A DNA stretch of 64,000 nt from the NCBI RefSeq assembly GCF_014203225.1, contig NZ_JACHIO010000001.1, forward strand, positions 62,001 to 126,000, given 5' to 3'. The translations under genes were made by a program, and so were the position numbers. The notes under the pieces were generated by a model. It made no database searches. It was not told where the DNA came from and was given only the letters and a program-made list of their open reading frames with translations. This stretch comes from Granulicella mallensis (GTDB lineage: Bacteria > Acidobacteriota > Terriglobia > Terriglobales > Acidobacteriaceae). Position 1 is the stretch's first letter. Each line of letters starts with the position of its first letter. Of this stretch, positions 18,909-27,773 are shown piece by piece.

Positions 18909-21311
18909 ATGGCAAGCAGCATTGTGGAGAAGTTCTACAGCATGGAATACGGTCCGGCGCCCGAAGACGCGAGCGAAGTAAACAAGTGGCTCGACGCCCA
19001 CAAGCGCAGCTTCGGACACTACATCGACGGCGCGTGGACGCAGGTCAGCGGCTCCAGCTTCGAGACCAGGAACCCCGCAACCGGCGAGGTGCTGGCAAAG
19101 ATCGCAACCGCCGATGCCAGCGACGTAGACCGCGCCGTAAAGGCCGCCCGCGCTGCCCTGCCAGGATGGCAGGCGCTCACGGGACATCAGCGCGCGCGCT
19201 ATCTCTACGCGTTTGCCCGGCAGGTACAGAAGCACGCGCGCAGGCTCGCCGTGCTGGAGACGCTGGATAACGGCAAGTCAATCCGCGAGTCGCGCGACAT
19301 TGATATCCCGCTGGTTGCGCGGCACTTCTACCACCACGCTGGCTGGGCACAACTGCTCGATGAGGAGTTCCCCGGTTACACAAGCGTAGGCGTCGTCGGC
19401 CAGATCATCCCCTGGAACTTCCCACTGCTGATGTTCGCCTGGAAAGTCGCACCGGCACTGGCCGCGGGCAATACCGTCGTCATCAAACCGGCCGAGTTTA
19501 CCCCGCTCAGCGCGCTGGCCTTGGCTGAGATCGCCCATGAGATCGGCCTGCCCAAAGGTGTGCTCAACGTCATCAACGGCGACGGCAAGACCGGAGCGGC
19601 GATCGTGGAGCACGCAGACATCGACAAGATCGCCTTCACCGGATCGACCGAGGTAGGCCGCATCATCCGCAAGGCCACCGCAAAGACCAGCAAGAAGCTG
19701 AGCCTCGAACTCGGCGGCAAGAGCCCCTTCATCGTCTTCGACGATGCCGATCTCGACTCCGCAGTCGAAGGTCTCGTCGATGGCATCTGGTTCAACCAGG
19801 GACAGGTCTGCTGCGCGGGATCGCGGCTGTTGGTGCAGGAGCGCGTCGCCGAAAAGCTCTACGACAAGATTCGCGCCCGCATGGAAACCCTGCGCGTCGG
19901 CTCGCCGCTGGATAAAGCCATCGACATCGGCGCCATCGTCGACCAGGTCCAGTACGACCGCATCAAGGGCCTCGTCGAGACAGGCGTGAAAGAGGGCGCC
20001 ACCTGCTGGCAGCCCGAGGTCACCATGCCGGAGAAGGGCCTCTTCTTCAAGCCGACACTCCTGACCAACGTGCACCCCTCCTCGACCGTGGCCCAGGAGG
20101 AGATCTTTGGCCCGGTACTCGTCTCCATGACCTTCCGCACTCCTGCTGAGGCCGTGGAGCTCGCCAACAACACCACCTATGGCCTGGCAGCGTGCATTTG
20201 GAGCGAGAACATCAACGTCGCGCTCGATGTGGCCGCACAGGTAAAGGCCGGCGTGGTCTGGGTGAACGCGACCAACCTCTTCGACGCAGCATGCGGCTTC
20301 GGCGGCTACCGCGAGAGTGGCTATGGCCGCGAGGGCGGCAAGGAAGGGATGTACGAGTACCTCGTCCCCGTGCACGCTGAACGAAAAACCGCCGCGAAGA
20401 CACTGCCGGAACCGGTGATCGACCAGCCGGAGGGCTTCGATGAAGAACGCAGCGCGGCCGTCGAGTTCGGCATCGACCGCACAGTGAAGCTGTACATCGG
20501 CGGCAAGCAGGCGCGGCCGGACTCGGGCTATAGCTATCCCGTCTATGACCGTGACGGCCAGCTTGTCGGCGAGGCACCTCTCGGCAATCGCAAGGACATT
20601 CGCAACGCCGTCGAAGCCGCGCGCAATATCTCGGCAAAGTGGGCCAAGACCACCGCCCATGGCCGCGCGCAGATCCTCTACTACATCGCCGAAAACATGG
20701 TGCAGCGCCGTGCAGAGATCGTCGCCAAGCTAGCCGCGTTCGTCGGCCCGGAACAGGCAGCGATTGAACTCGACTACGGTGTGGAGCGCACCTTCGCCTA
20801 TGCGGCCTGGGCCGACAAGTTCGAGGGCTCCGTGCACAATCCGCCCATGCGGATGGTGACGCTCGCTATGAAGGAGGCCATCGGCACGGTAGGAATCCTC
20901 TGCCCCGACGACGCGCCGCTGCTCGGCTTCCTCTCGCTCGTGCTTCCCGCCATCGCCATGGGGAACGCCGTCGTTGCCGTGCCAAGCGAGCGCTGCGCCA
21001 CGCTGATGAGCGACCTATACCAGGTCTTCGACACCAGCGACCTGCCCGGAGGAGTCGTCAACATCGTAGCGGGCAAAGCCAGCGAACTAGGCAAGACGCT
21101 CGCCGAGCACGACGACATCGACGCCATCTGGAGCTTCCGCGATGAGGCCGCAAGCGCGATGGTGAAGCTAGGCTCCATCGGCAATCTCAAGCAGGTGTGG
21201 ACCAACGAAGGCCGCAGCATCGATTGGTTCGATACCACCAAGGCCGAGGGCCGCTACTTCCTGCGCCACGCCACACAGATCAAGAACATCTGGGTACCGT
21301 ACGGAGAATAA
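18909..21311 (+). CDS. Two-domain aldehyde dehydrogenase, ALDH16 type
   Basis: The 800-residue protein starts at ATG 18909 with AAGGAG 8 nt upstream. Residues about 35-510 form a complete ALDH domain with PWNFPLLMFAWK, IKPAEFTPL, FTGSTEVG, LELGGKSPF (general base E267) and NQGQVCC (nucleophile C301). Residues about 530-800 form a second ALDH-like domain that has the cofactor-domain pattern but lacks the catalytic Glu and Cys, as in the ALDH16 family. It should oxidise an aldehyde with NAD(P)+. The deoC gene 131 nt upstream suggests acetaldehyde as one substrate; this is inference. Confidence 0.9.
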   Translation: MASSIVEKFYSMEYGPAPEDASEVNKWLDAHKRSFGHYIDGAWTQVSGSSFETRNPATGEVLAKIATADASDVDRAVKAARAALPGWQALTGHQRARYLYAFARQVQKHARRLAVLETLDNGKSIRESRDIDIPLVARHFYHHAGWAQLLDEEFPGYTSVGVVGQIIPWNFPLLMFAWKVAPALAAGNTVVIKPAEFTPLSALALAEIAHEIGLPKGVLNVINGDGKTGAAIVEHADIDKIAFTGSTEVGRIIRKATAKTSKKLSLELGGKSPFIVFDDADLDSAVEGLVDGIWFNQGQVCCAGSRLLVQERVAEKLYDKIRARMETLRVGSPLDKAIDIGAIVDQVQYDRIKGLVETGVKEGATCWQPEVTMPEKGLFFKPTLLTNVHPSSTVAQEEIFGPVLVSMTFRTPAEAVELANNTTYGLAACIWSENINVALDVAAQVKAGVVWVNATNLFDAACGFGGYRESGYGREGGKEGMYEYLVPVHAERKTAAKTLPEPVIDQPEGFDEERSAAVEFGIDRTVKLYIGGKQARPDSGYSYPVYDRDGQLVGEAPLGNRKDIRNAVEAARNISAKWAKTTAHGRAQILYYIAENMVQRRAEIVAKLAAFVGPEQAAIELDYGVERTFAYAAWADKFEGSVHNPPMRMVTLAMKEAIGTVGILCPDDAPLLGFLSLVLPAIAMGNAVVAVPSERCATLMSDLYQVFDTSDLPGGVVNIVAGKASELGKTLAEHDDIDAIWSFRDEAASAMVKLGSIGNLKQVWTNEGRSIDWFDTTKAEGRYFLRHATQIKNIWVPYGE

Positions 21312-21320
21312 ACCGCCAAC

Positions 21321-21425
21321 CGGACACCCCATCCCCAGACCGGGTGCCCCATCCCCAGACCGGGTGCCCCATCCTCGACGCGCGTTTTTTGCGCGGCAGG
21401 GTGGGGTATCGTGCGAAGCACGACC
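21321..21425. repeat. GATGGGG-type repeat, family 2, copy 2, with 20-bp tandem units
   Basis: Three tandem 20-bp units run from 21321 to 21380, the middle one being CGGGTGCCCCATCCCCAGAC and the first and third close variants. The third merges into the family 2 left arm (CATCCTCGACGCGCG ... GGCAGGGTGGGGTATCGTGC), which matches 9.2 kb almost exactly. No complete inverted right arm is present. The 198-bp gap between the convergent dehydrogenase and SDR genes contains no gene. Confidence 0.8.
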
Positions 21426-21509
21426 GCTCTCCTTCATCTGGCCACAGACTCCTCTGAAAGCCGAATCATTCTCCCTCGTAGTAGCGCTCGTAATAACCCC
21501 ACCCTATAA

Positions 21510-22478
21510 CTACCCCACCGCCGACAGCACCCCAAAGCTAACCCCGGTAAGCCGCTCGGACTCCTCCCACAGACGCTTAGCCACCGCAACATCCTTCGCC
21601 GCCTTCGCGATCGGGACAGCCACCGGATGCCCCTTCATCTCCGAGAAGCGATCGGGACCGTAATATCCGCCCGGCGTAGCCTCCGGAGCGACAGCCGCAA
21701 AGAGCGTAGGCAGCGCACCATGCGCGGAGTCCTGCGAAGCAATCGGCTTGAGGATTGCCGAGAGCATTCGTAGAACCAGACCGCTAGAATCGCCCGGCCC
21801 ACTCGTCTGCAGGTTCGTAAGAGCATATCCCGGATGCGCAGCCGTACTGAGGATCGGCGAACCAATCGCCGTAAGCCGCCGCTGGAGTTCAAGCGCAAAG
21901 ACCGAGTCCGCCAGCTTGGACTGACCATAGGCCTGAAGCATCGGTTTATACACACGTTCACCCTGCAGGTTGCTGAAGTCGATCTTGCCCCATTTGCTGG
22001 CGGAACTGGAGACCGTCACCACCCGTGAGCCGTGCTGCGGCTTGATCGACGGCAGCAGCAACGCCGTCAGCGCGAAGGGCCCCAGATAGTTCGTACCGAA
22101 CTGGCGCTCAAAGCCGTCAACGGTCAGCTCACGCGTGGGCAAACCCATCACCCCGGCGTTGTTAATCAACAGATCGAGCGACGCTCCCGGAAAGCGCTCG
22201 ACATAGCGCCCCGCAAAGGCTCGCACCGAACTCAGGTCGGCAAGGTCGAGAATCTCAGGGATGAGCTTCGCCTGCGGCACGATGCGGCGAATGCGCGCAA
22301 TGGCATCCTCGGCCTTGGCCTGTGTGCGGGCAGGTAGAACGATCTCAGCCCCGTTGCGGGCGAGCTCCAGCGCCGCCTCCCAGCCGATGCCGCTGTTCGC
22401 TCCCGTGATCACAACCCGCCTTCCCTGCTGCGAGCCAACCTTGTCTGCCGTCCATGGGGTGTTCCGTTTCGTCGTCAT
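21510..22478 (-). CDS. Short-chain dehydrogenase/reductase (retinol-dehydrogenase-like)
   Basis: The 322-residue protein has the SDR cofactor motif VVITGANSGIGWEA, LLINNAGVMG, TVSSSAS and the catalytic YGQSK. The ARTQAKAEDA segment after the second strand suggests NADP preference. The sequence resembles the RDH/WWOX-like SDR group common in soil bacteria, so the substrate cannot be named. It is divergent from an HxlR-type regulator with a 75-bp shared intergenic region, a common arrangement for a regulator and its target. Confidence 0.9.
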   Translation of the reverse strand: MTTKRNTPWTADKVGSQQGRRVVITGANSGIGWEAALELARNGAEIVLPARTQAKAEDAIARIRRIVPQAKLIPEILDLADLSSVRAFAGRYVERFPGASLDLLINNAGVMGLPTRELTVDGFERQFGTNYLGPFALTALLLPSIKPQHGSRVVTVSSSASKWGKIDFSNLQGERVYKPMLQAYGQSKLADSVFALELQRRLTAIGSPILSTAAHPGYALTNLQTSGPGDSSGLVLRMLSAILKPIASQDSAHGALPTLFAAVAPEATPGGYYGPDRFSEMKGHPVAVPIAKAAKDVAVAKRLWEESERLTGVSFGVLSAVG

Positions 22479-22553
22479 AAATGCAGTATTCTTCCATTAG
22501 TTTCTTTTGGCAATAAGGCACCTTTCTTGCGCGTACTTACCTTGAGGTAACAA
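22479..22553. promoter_or_regulatory. Shared divergent promoter region of SDR and HxlR genes
   Basis: This 75-bp AT-rich gap separates the start codons of the SDR (minus) and HxlR (plus) genes and must contain both promoters. TTGAGGTAAC lies just upstream of the HxlR start. No clear palindrome was resolved by eye. Confidence 0.5.
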
Positions 22554-22958
22554 ATGAAGAAAACCACAAAAACAAAATGGGAAGAGGCTACGGCACTCTG
22601 CGATGGACTCTCCGAAGACCAGGACACACTGACGCGGGAGATCGTAACCGGTCTCGCCGACAAGTGGACGCTGTGGGTGATGAGCGTACTGGCGGAAGCC
22701 GGCGAGCCGCTGCGCTTCTCACGCGTAATGGAGCAGGTAGAGGGGATCAGCCAGAAGTCGCTGACCAAGACGCTGCGACAGCTCGAGCGCGATGGCCTGG
22801 TGACGCGAAAGATGTTCGCCGAGGTGCCGCCCCGCGTCGAGTACGCGATCACGCCGATTGCTATCGAAATGCTGGACCACGTCGAGCCGCTATGGACCTG
22901 GGTGGCAAAAAGTGTAGGAAGGTTTCAGGAAGCTCGGACACAGTTTGACCAACGCTAA
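22554..22958 (+). CDS. HxlR-family transcriptional regulator
   Basis: The 134-residue protein has the winged-helix HxlR core LADKWTLWVMSVLAEAGEPLR, QKSLTKTLRQLERDGLVTR and PRVEYAITPIAIEML. Many HxlR proteins carry a redox-sensing Cys shortly before the GGKW segment; here that position is acidic (DQDTLTREIVTGLADKW) and the only nearby Cys is C16. A different signal is therefore likely. It probably controls the divergent SDR gene. Confidence 0.9.
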   Translation: MKKTTKTKWEEATALCDGLSEDQDTLTREIVTGLADKWTLWVMSVLAEAGEPLRFSRVMEQVEGISQKSLTKTLRQLERDGLVTRKMFAEVPPRVEYAITPIAIEMLDHVEPLWTWVAKSVGRFQEARTQFDQR

Positions 22959-23093
22959 AGCAACTTTTCTTTAAATGTATAGCGAACCCACGGTATCTAA
23001 AGGCCATTCTTCCCCCAAAAACAACACTTCGCGCCCAATTCGGCCTCCCAACAACAGAAGACTTGCTCTGGTAGCTGGTAACATTTCCCCCAC

Positions 23094-23771
23094 ATGAGAG
23101 TTTTGGTAATCGATATAGGCGGCACAAACGTAAAGGTGGCATCCACCGACACCCCGGTCCCCATCAAGATCCCCTCCGGGCCAACGATGACAGCGAAGAG
23201 CATGTGCACCCAGGTGCTCGCCGCGACAAAGGGCTGGCGCTATGACCGCATCTCGATCGGCTACCCCGGCCCTGTGGTGAACCATCGCCCTATCGCCGAG
23301 CCGCACAACCTTGGCGAGGGATGGGTAGGCTTCAACTACGACAAGGCCTTCGGCAAACCGCTCCGCTTTATCAACGACGCAGCGATGCAGGCTCTGGGTG
23401 GCTACAAGAGCGGACGCATGCTGTTTCTCGGCACCGGAACAGGGCTGGGATCGGCCATGATCCTGGATGGCTTTGTCGTGCCGCTGGAGTTGGCGCACCT
23501 TCCCTACAAAAAGGGCCTCACCTACGAGGAGTACATCGGCGTCGCCGGCCTGGAGCATCGCGGAGAGAAGCGTTGGCGCAGATCAGTGCTCGATATTATC
23601 GAGCGCCTGCAAAAGGCCATGGTCTGCGACAACGTCCTGCTAGGCGGAGGCAACGCGAAGCTCATGAAGAAGCTTCCACCGCATATCGTAGTGGGCTCCA
23701 ACGAAAACGCTGTCAAAGGCGGCTTCAGACTCTGGGAAGATCTAACATCGAAACAGGCAGCCAAACTGTAG
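23094..23771 (+). CDS. ROK-family sugar kinase, polyphosphate glucokinase-like
   Basis: The 225-residue cytoplasmic protein begins MRVLVIDIGGTNVKVAS (phosphate-binding loop), then YPGPVV, FINDAAMQALGG (catalytic Asp in the ND pair), FLGTGTGLGSAMI and VLLGGGNAKLM. It lacks the CxCGxxGC zinc motif of classical ROK glucokinases and repressors, and its length fits the polyphosphate/ATP glucokinase branch. It would phosphorylate glucose or a similar hexose. The phosphoryl donor cannot be told from sequence. Confidence 0.82.
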   Translation: MRVLVIDIGGTNVKVASTDTPVPIKIPSGPTMTAKSMCTQVLAATKGWRYDRISIGYPGPVVNHRPIAEPHNLGEGWVGFNYDKAFGKPLRFINDAAMQALGGYKSGRMLFLGTGTGLGSAMILDGFVVPLELAHLPYKKGLTYEEYIGVAGLEHRGEKRWRRSVLDIIERLQKAMVCDNVLLGGGNAKLMKKLPPHIVVGSNENAVKGGFRLWEDLTSKQAAKL

Positions 23772-23880
23772 GTGCTCATGAGACTCACGATGTTCCACCC
23801 ATCGTCTCGCAACGAAACTCCATCCCACTGTGTCTAAGATCTAGGTACAGCGCCCGTGCGCTTAAAGGAGCACCAGTTCC

Positions 23881-24936
23881 GTGGGACATCGCTACAACAA
23901 TATCCTCGAGACAGTCGGCCACACTCCGGTCGTACGAATCAACAAACTCGCGCCGCCGGATATCAATCTTTACGTCAAGGTCGAAGCCTTCAACCCACTC
24001 GGCTCCGTAAAGGATCGCCTGGCCCTCGGAGTGATCGAAGATGCCGAGCGTCGCGGAGAACTGAAGCCAGGACAGACCGTCATCGAGTCGACCAGCGGCA
24101 ACACTGGCATCGGACTCGCCATGGTCTGCGCGCAGAAAGGCTACCCGCTCGTCCTTGTGCTCGGTGAAAACTTCAGCGTCGAGCGCCGCAAGCTCATGCG
24201 TTTCCTTGGCGCAAAGGTCATTCTCACGCCCTCATCGAGCCGCGCCACCGGCGCAGGAGAGAAAGCAAAGGAACTCGCCGAAAAGCACGGCTGGTTTATG
24301 ACTCGCCAGTTCGATAACGAAGCCAACGCTGAGATGCACGAGCGTACCACCGCCGTTGAAATCCTCGAAGACTTCGCCGGAGAACGTCTCGACTACTTTG
24401 TCACAGGCTATGGAACCGGCGGCACCCTCAACGGCGTCGGCCGCGTGCTCGCAAAGCAACGCCCTGAGACGCAGGTCATCGTCGCTGAACCCGACGAAGC
24501 CCCCATGCTCTCCAGCGGACTCCCGCAGGAACGAGACGCCGAAGGGATCGCATCGGCAGGTCACCCCGCGTGGAACCCTCATCCCTTCCAGGGCTGGAAT
24601 CCCAACTTTCTCTCCAGACTCATGGGCGAGGCACAAGGCATGAACTTCATTCGTGAGGTTGTCCGGGTACCCGGCGCTGAAGCGATGAAGCGGAGCCGCG
24701 AACTCGCCACGCAGGAAGGCATCTTCGTCGGCATCTCTTCCGGTGGAACGTTCGCCGCAGCTCTGCGCATTGCGGAAAAGGCGCCGAAGGGATCGACAAT
24801 CCTCTGCATGCTGCCCGATACCGGCGAACGCTACCTCAGTACCCCGCTCTTCGCGGACATTTCGGTCGATATGACGGAAGAAGAGATCGCCATCGCGCAC
24901 AGCACGCCAAACTTCTGGCTACCTGCTGCCAAATAA
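23881..24936 (+). CDS. cysK: Cysteine synthase family PLP enzyme
   Basis: The 351-residue protein shows ETVGHTPVVRIN, the PLP Lys in GSVKDR (K44), STSGNTGIGLA, the phosphate-binding GTGGTLNG and ISSGGTFAA. It should make cysteine from O-acetylserine and sulfide. It is longer than typical CysK (about 310-325 aa): the usual short GPHKIQGIG region is replaced by a longer segment (GHPAWNPHPFQGWNPNF, residues about 230-250). A related substrate such as O-phosphoserine is possible. The GTG start at 23881 is preceded by AAAGGAG. Confidence 0.88.
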   Translation: MGHRYNNILETVGHTPVVRINKLAPPDINLYVKVEAFNPLGSVKDRLALGVIEDAERRGELKPGQTVIESTSGNTGIGLAMVCAQKGYPLVLVLGENFSVERRKLMRFLGAKVILTPSSSRATGAGEKAKELAEKHGWFMTRQFDNEANAEMHERTTAVEILEDFAGERLDYFVTGYGTGGTLNGVGRVLAKQRPETQVIVAEPDEAPMLSSGLPQERDAEGIASAGHPAWNPHPFQGWNPNFLSRLMGEAQGMNFIREVVRVPGAEAMKRSRELATQEGIFVGISSGGTFAAALRIAEKAPKGSTILCMLPDTGERYLSTPLFADISVDMTEEEIAIAHSTPNFWLPAAK

Positions 24937-24998
24937 AAACGGCCCGCCATAATGCCCGAAGACCACGGCATAGGTGGGGACCTTAGATAAATCAACCA

Positions 24999-25026
24999 CG
25001 AAGGGCTGCCTCATGGCAGCCCTTCG
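24999..25026. terminator. Bidirectional-type hairpin between cysK and catalase genes
   Basis: A perfect 12-bp stem (CGAAGGGCTGCC / GGCAGCCCTTCG, loop TCAT) sits between the two convergent genes. T-tracts are short on both sides. Confidence 0.6.
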
Positions 25027-25063
25027 TGTGTTTGCGTCCAGCTTCGAGACGCGAGTTTCGAGC

Positions 25064-26632
25064 CTATTTCTCCGGCAGTCGCGCGGCAGCCGGAAGTTCC
25101 GCCGCATCCGGCCCGTGGAGATACTCAGGGTGCTGATCCTTGCCCAGCAGGGAGGCGACCTTCGAGGCGTACTCGGGGTCGGCCTTCTTGAAGTGCGAGA
25201 GCTGCAGCCTCTGGATGTGCAGCGGCGTCTGGCCCAGCGAGTCCGCGATGGCCTTCGCCGTGCGGTTCTTCTGACCTTCGTCGAACAGCCGCCAGAGATC
25301 GCCTGCCTGCGTGTAGTCGTCGTTGTTCTCGTGATGGTCGTAGCGAGCGATCTTCTCCAACGTCGTGCTGGTGGTGTAGGGACGCTCGGTGTACCGGGGG
25401 TCCTGTGCGGGACCGCCGAAGCTGTTGGGCTCGTAGTTCGGCAGTGAACCGTAGTTGCCGTCGAAGCGCATCGCGCCATCGCGGTTGTAGTTGGCGCCAG
25501 CGTTCTTGCGGGCATTAATCGGCAGCAGGTCATAGTTCGTGCCGATACGATAGCGATGCGCGTCAGGATAGCTGAGCAAACGGCCCTGCAACATCTTGTC
25601 CGGCGAGTAGCCCATGCCCGGCACGATGTTAGACGGGTTGAAGGCAGCCTGCTCGGTCTCGGCAAAGTAATTGCCGGGCATGCGGTCGAGCGTCATCACC
25701 CCGACGTCGATCATCGGATAGTCCGCGTGCGGCCAGACCTTGGTGAGGTCGAAGGGGTTGTACTTGAATTTGTCGATCTCACTCTCCGGCATCACCTGGA
25801 TCTGCACGCTCCACGACGGGAACTCGCCGCGCTCAATGGCGTGGTGCAGGTCACGCTGAGAGTAGTCGGGATCGCTACCGGCAAGCTTCTCGGCTTCTTC
25901 CACCGGCAGGTTCTTGATGCCCTGGATGGTCTTGAAGTGCCACTTGACGTAGTGCAGTTCGCCCGCCGCATTGATCAGCGAGAAGGTGTGCGACGAATAG
26001 CCGTTCATGTGGCGATAGCCATCAGGAATGCCGCGGTCGGAGAACAGGATCGTAACCTGATGCAGGCTCTCGGGAGACAGGCTCCAGAAGTCCCACATCA
26101 TCGTGGCGGACTTCAGGTTCGAACCCGGCTCACGCTTCTGCGTGTGGATGAAGTCGCCGAACTTGAGAGGATCACGGATAAAAAACACCGGCGTATTGTT
26201 GCCGACCATGTCCCAGTTCCCCTCCTCGGTGTAAAACTTGATCGCAAAACCGCGCGGGTCGCGAGCGGTATCGGCCGAGCCCTTCTCTCCACCAACGGTC
26301 GAGAAGCGGATGAACAAAGGGCAGGTGTTGCCGATCTTCGAAAAGAGCCTGGCGGAGGTGTACCTGGTGATGTCGTGTGTCACGAGGAAGTTACCGTGCG
26401 CGCCGGAGCCCTTGGCATGCACCACGCGCTCGGGGATGCGTTCGCGGTTGAACTGTGCCATCTTCTCGAAGAGCTGGAAGTCGTCAAGTGTGATGGGCCC
26501 ACGCCGGCCGGCGGTGACAGAGTTCTGATTGTCTCCGACGGGACGACCCTGATTCGTGGTTAGAACCTGGGTACTCGGTTTTGGGGTGCTGGGCTTCGGG
26601 CTGCTGCCGTTGATGCTGTTCTTGTCTGCCAT
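25064..26632 (-). CDS. katA: Haem catalase (monofunctional)
   Basis: The 522-residue protein carries the catalase essentials: RVVHAKGSGAHG (distal H72), MVGNNTPVFF (Asn145/146) and RLLSYPDAHRYR (proximal haem ligand Y355). Length and lack of a long C-terminal flavodoxin-like domain place it with small-subunit catalases. It disproportionates hydrogen peroxide. The N-terminus is a low-complexity Ser/Pro/Thr stretch. The ATG at 26632 follows GGAGAG; the upstream in-frame start at 26662 is less supported. Confidence 0.95.
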   Translation of the reverse strand: MADKNSINGSSPKPSTPKPSTQVLTTNQGRPVGDNQNSVTAGRRGPITLDDFQLFEKMAQFNRERIPERVVHAKGSGAHGNFLVTHDITRYTSARLFSKIGNTCPLFIRFSTVGGEKGSADTARDPRGFAIKFYTEEGNWDMVGNNTPVFFIRDPLKFGDFIHTQKREPGSNLKSATMMWDFWSLSPESLHQVTILFSDRGIPDGYRHMNGYSSHTFSLINAAGELHYVKWHFKTIQGIKNLPVEEAEKLAGSDPDYSQRDLHHAIERGEFPSWSVQIQVMPESEIDKFKYNPFDLTKVWPHADYPMIDVGVMTLDRMPGNYFAETEQAAFNPSNIVPGMGYSPDKMLQGRLLSYPDAHRYRIGTNYDLLPINARKNAGANYNRDGAMRFDGNYGSLPNYEPNSFGGPAQDPRYTERPYTTSTTLEKIARYDHHENNDDYTQAGDLWRLFDEGQKNRTAKAIADSLGQTPLHIQRLQLSHFKKADPEYASKVASLLGKDQHPEYLHGPDAAELPAAARLPEK

Positions 26633-26741
26633 GTTTGCTCTCCGGGTTAACTCGTAGTCCATTGGACGCTACGGCCCCAAAGGCGTTGCCTCTGAATGGA
26701 CGCGGCCTTCACGCAATCATGGCAACGGCATTACAAAAGAA

Positions 26742-27728
26742 TTACGCAACAGGCTGAACTTGAAGAAGTTCCAACGCACCGCGAGCCGTCAGCTCAGAGG
26801 CAACGGCAGATCCGAGCTCGCAGGCTGGCGTGCCAAACGGAACTTTCTGCACGACATGCGCCACTTGCTCTCCGTCCGGCGAGACGACCATCGCATGCAG
26901 GTGCCACTGGTCGTCCACGGCATGACAGAAGGCGCCCAGCGGAAGCTGGCAGCCTCCCCCCAGAACGGCGAGCACCGTACGTTCGGCCTGAACAGCATAT
27001 TCTGCCGCGGAATCGTTGAGCTCGCGGATAGCCGCATAGATAGCGGGATCGCGGCTGGGATCTTCGGTATCCAGCGGGTGACGCGGACATCGGGTTTCGA
27101 GCGCAAGCGCTCCCTGGCCGGGGGCCGGGGTCAACTCATCGACCGAGAAGCGCTGATGCACATTTTCGGCACGGCCGATGCGGTCGAGCCCGGCGCTGGC
27201 GAGCACCAGGGCTTCGGCCTGGCCTTCGCTCCACTTGCGCAGGCGCGTATCGATATTGCCGCGCATCTCGACGAACTCCAGATCGGGACGCAGGGCCAGC
27301 AGCATCGCCTGGCGACGCGGGCTGGTCGTGCCGATGCGAGCCCCTGAGGGCAGCATGTGCAAGCCCCAGTAGCTCTCGCAGACGAAGGCGTCGCGAGCGT
27401 CGGCACGGACAGGAATCGCCGCCAGGGTAAAGCGCGGGTCGAGCGTGGTGGGGAGGTCCTTGAGCGAATGGACGGCGAGATCGATCTTGCCCACGGCAAG
27501 CGCGTCTTCGATCTCCTTGATGAAGATGCCTTTGGCGTCGAGCGAGGTGCCGTCGGGAAAGGTGGCCGGAGCGACGAAGCCGGGGTCCTGCATGCGATCC
27601 CCAACCGTGCGGATGACTTCGATCTCAACCGCGTGGCCGCGTTCACGAAGCTGCGCAGCGATATGGTTTGCCTGCCAGAGCGCGAGCTGCGAGCCGCGCG
27701 AGCCTATTCGAATGGTGGGTGTAGTCAC
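26742..27728 (-). CDS. hemC: Hydroxymethylbilane synthase
   Basis: The 328-residue enzyme begins MTTPTIRIGSRGSQLALWQA and contains VHSLKDLP (catalytic D91), GTTSPRRQA, RGNIDTRLRK and the cofactor-anchoring Cys in GGGCQLPLGAF (C260). It polymerises four porphobilinogens to hydroxymethylbilane. It ends 110 nt before the catalase start on the same strand; both may respond to haem demand, though this is inference. hemD is 15 kb away. Confidence 0.95.
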   Translation of the reverse strand: MTTPTIRIGSRGSQLALWQANHIAAQLRERGHAVEIEVIRTVGDRMQDPGFVAPATFPDGTSLDAKGIFIKEIEDALAVGKIDLAVHSLKDLPTTLDPRFTLAAIPVRADARDAFVCESYWGLHMLPSGARIGTTSPRRQAMLLALRPDLEFVEMRGNIDTRLRKWSEGQAEALVLASAGLDRIGRAENVHQRFSVDELTPAPGQGALALETRCPRHPLDTEDPSRDPAIYAAIRELNDSAAEYAVQAERTVLAVLGGGCQLPLGAFCHAVDDQWHLHAMVVSPDGEQVAHVVQKVPFGTPACELGSAVASELTARGALELLQVQPVA

Positions 27729-27773
27729 AGGTCTAGGATACGCCGCATCAGTGCAGTGGAATACGATACATGC

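Noticed and set aside
19278..20660. 460-codon frame on the minus strand inside the aldehyde dehydrogenase gene
   Set aside because: Shadow of the ALDH frame; no family motif and no ribosome-binding site seen.
21321..21380. Possible small CRISPR array
   Set aside because: The 20-bp units are directly adjacent with no spacers and merge into a known repeat arm; no cas genes are present.
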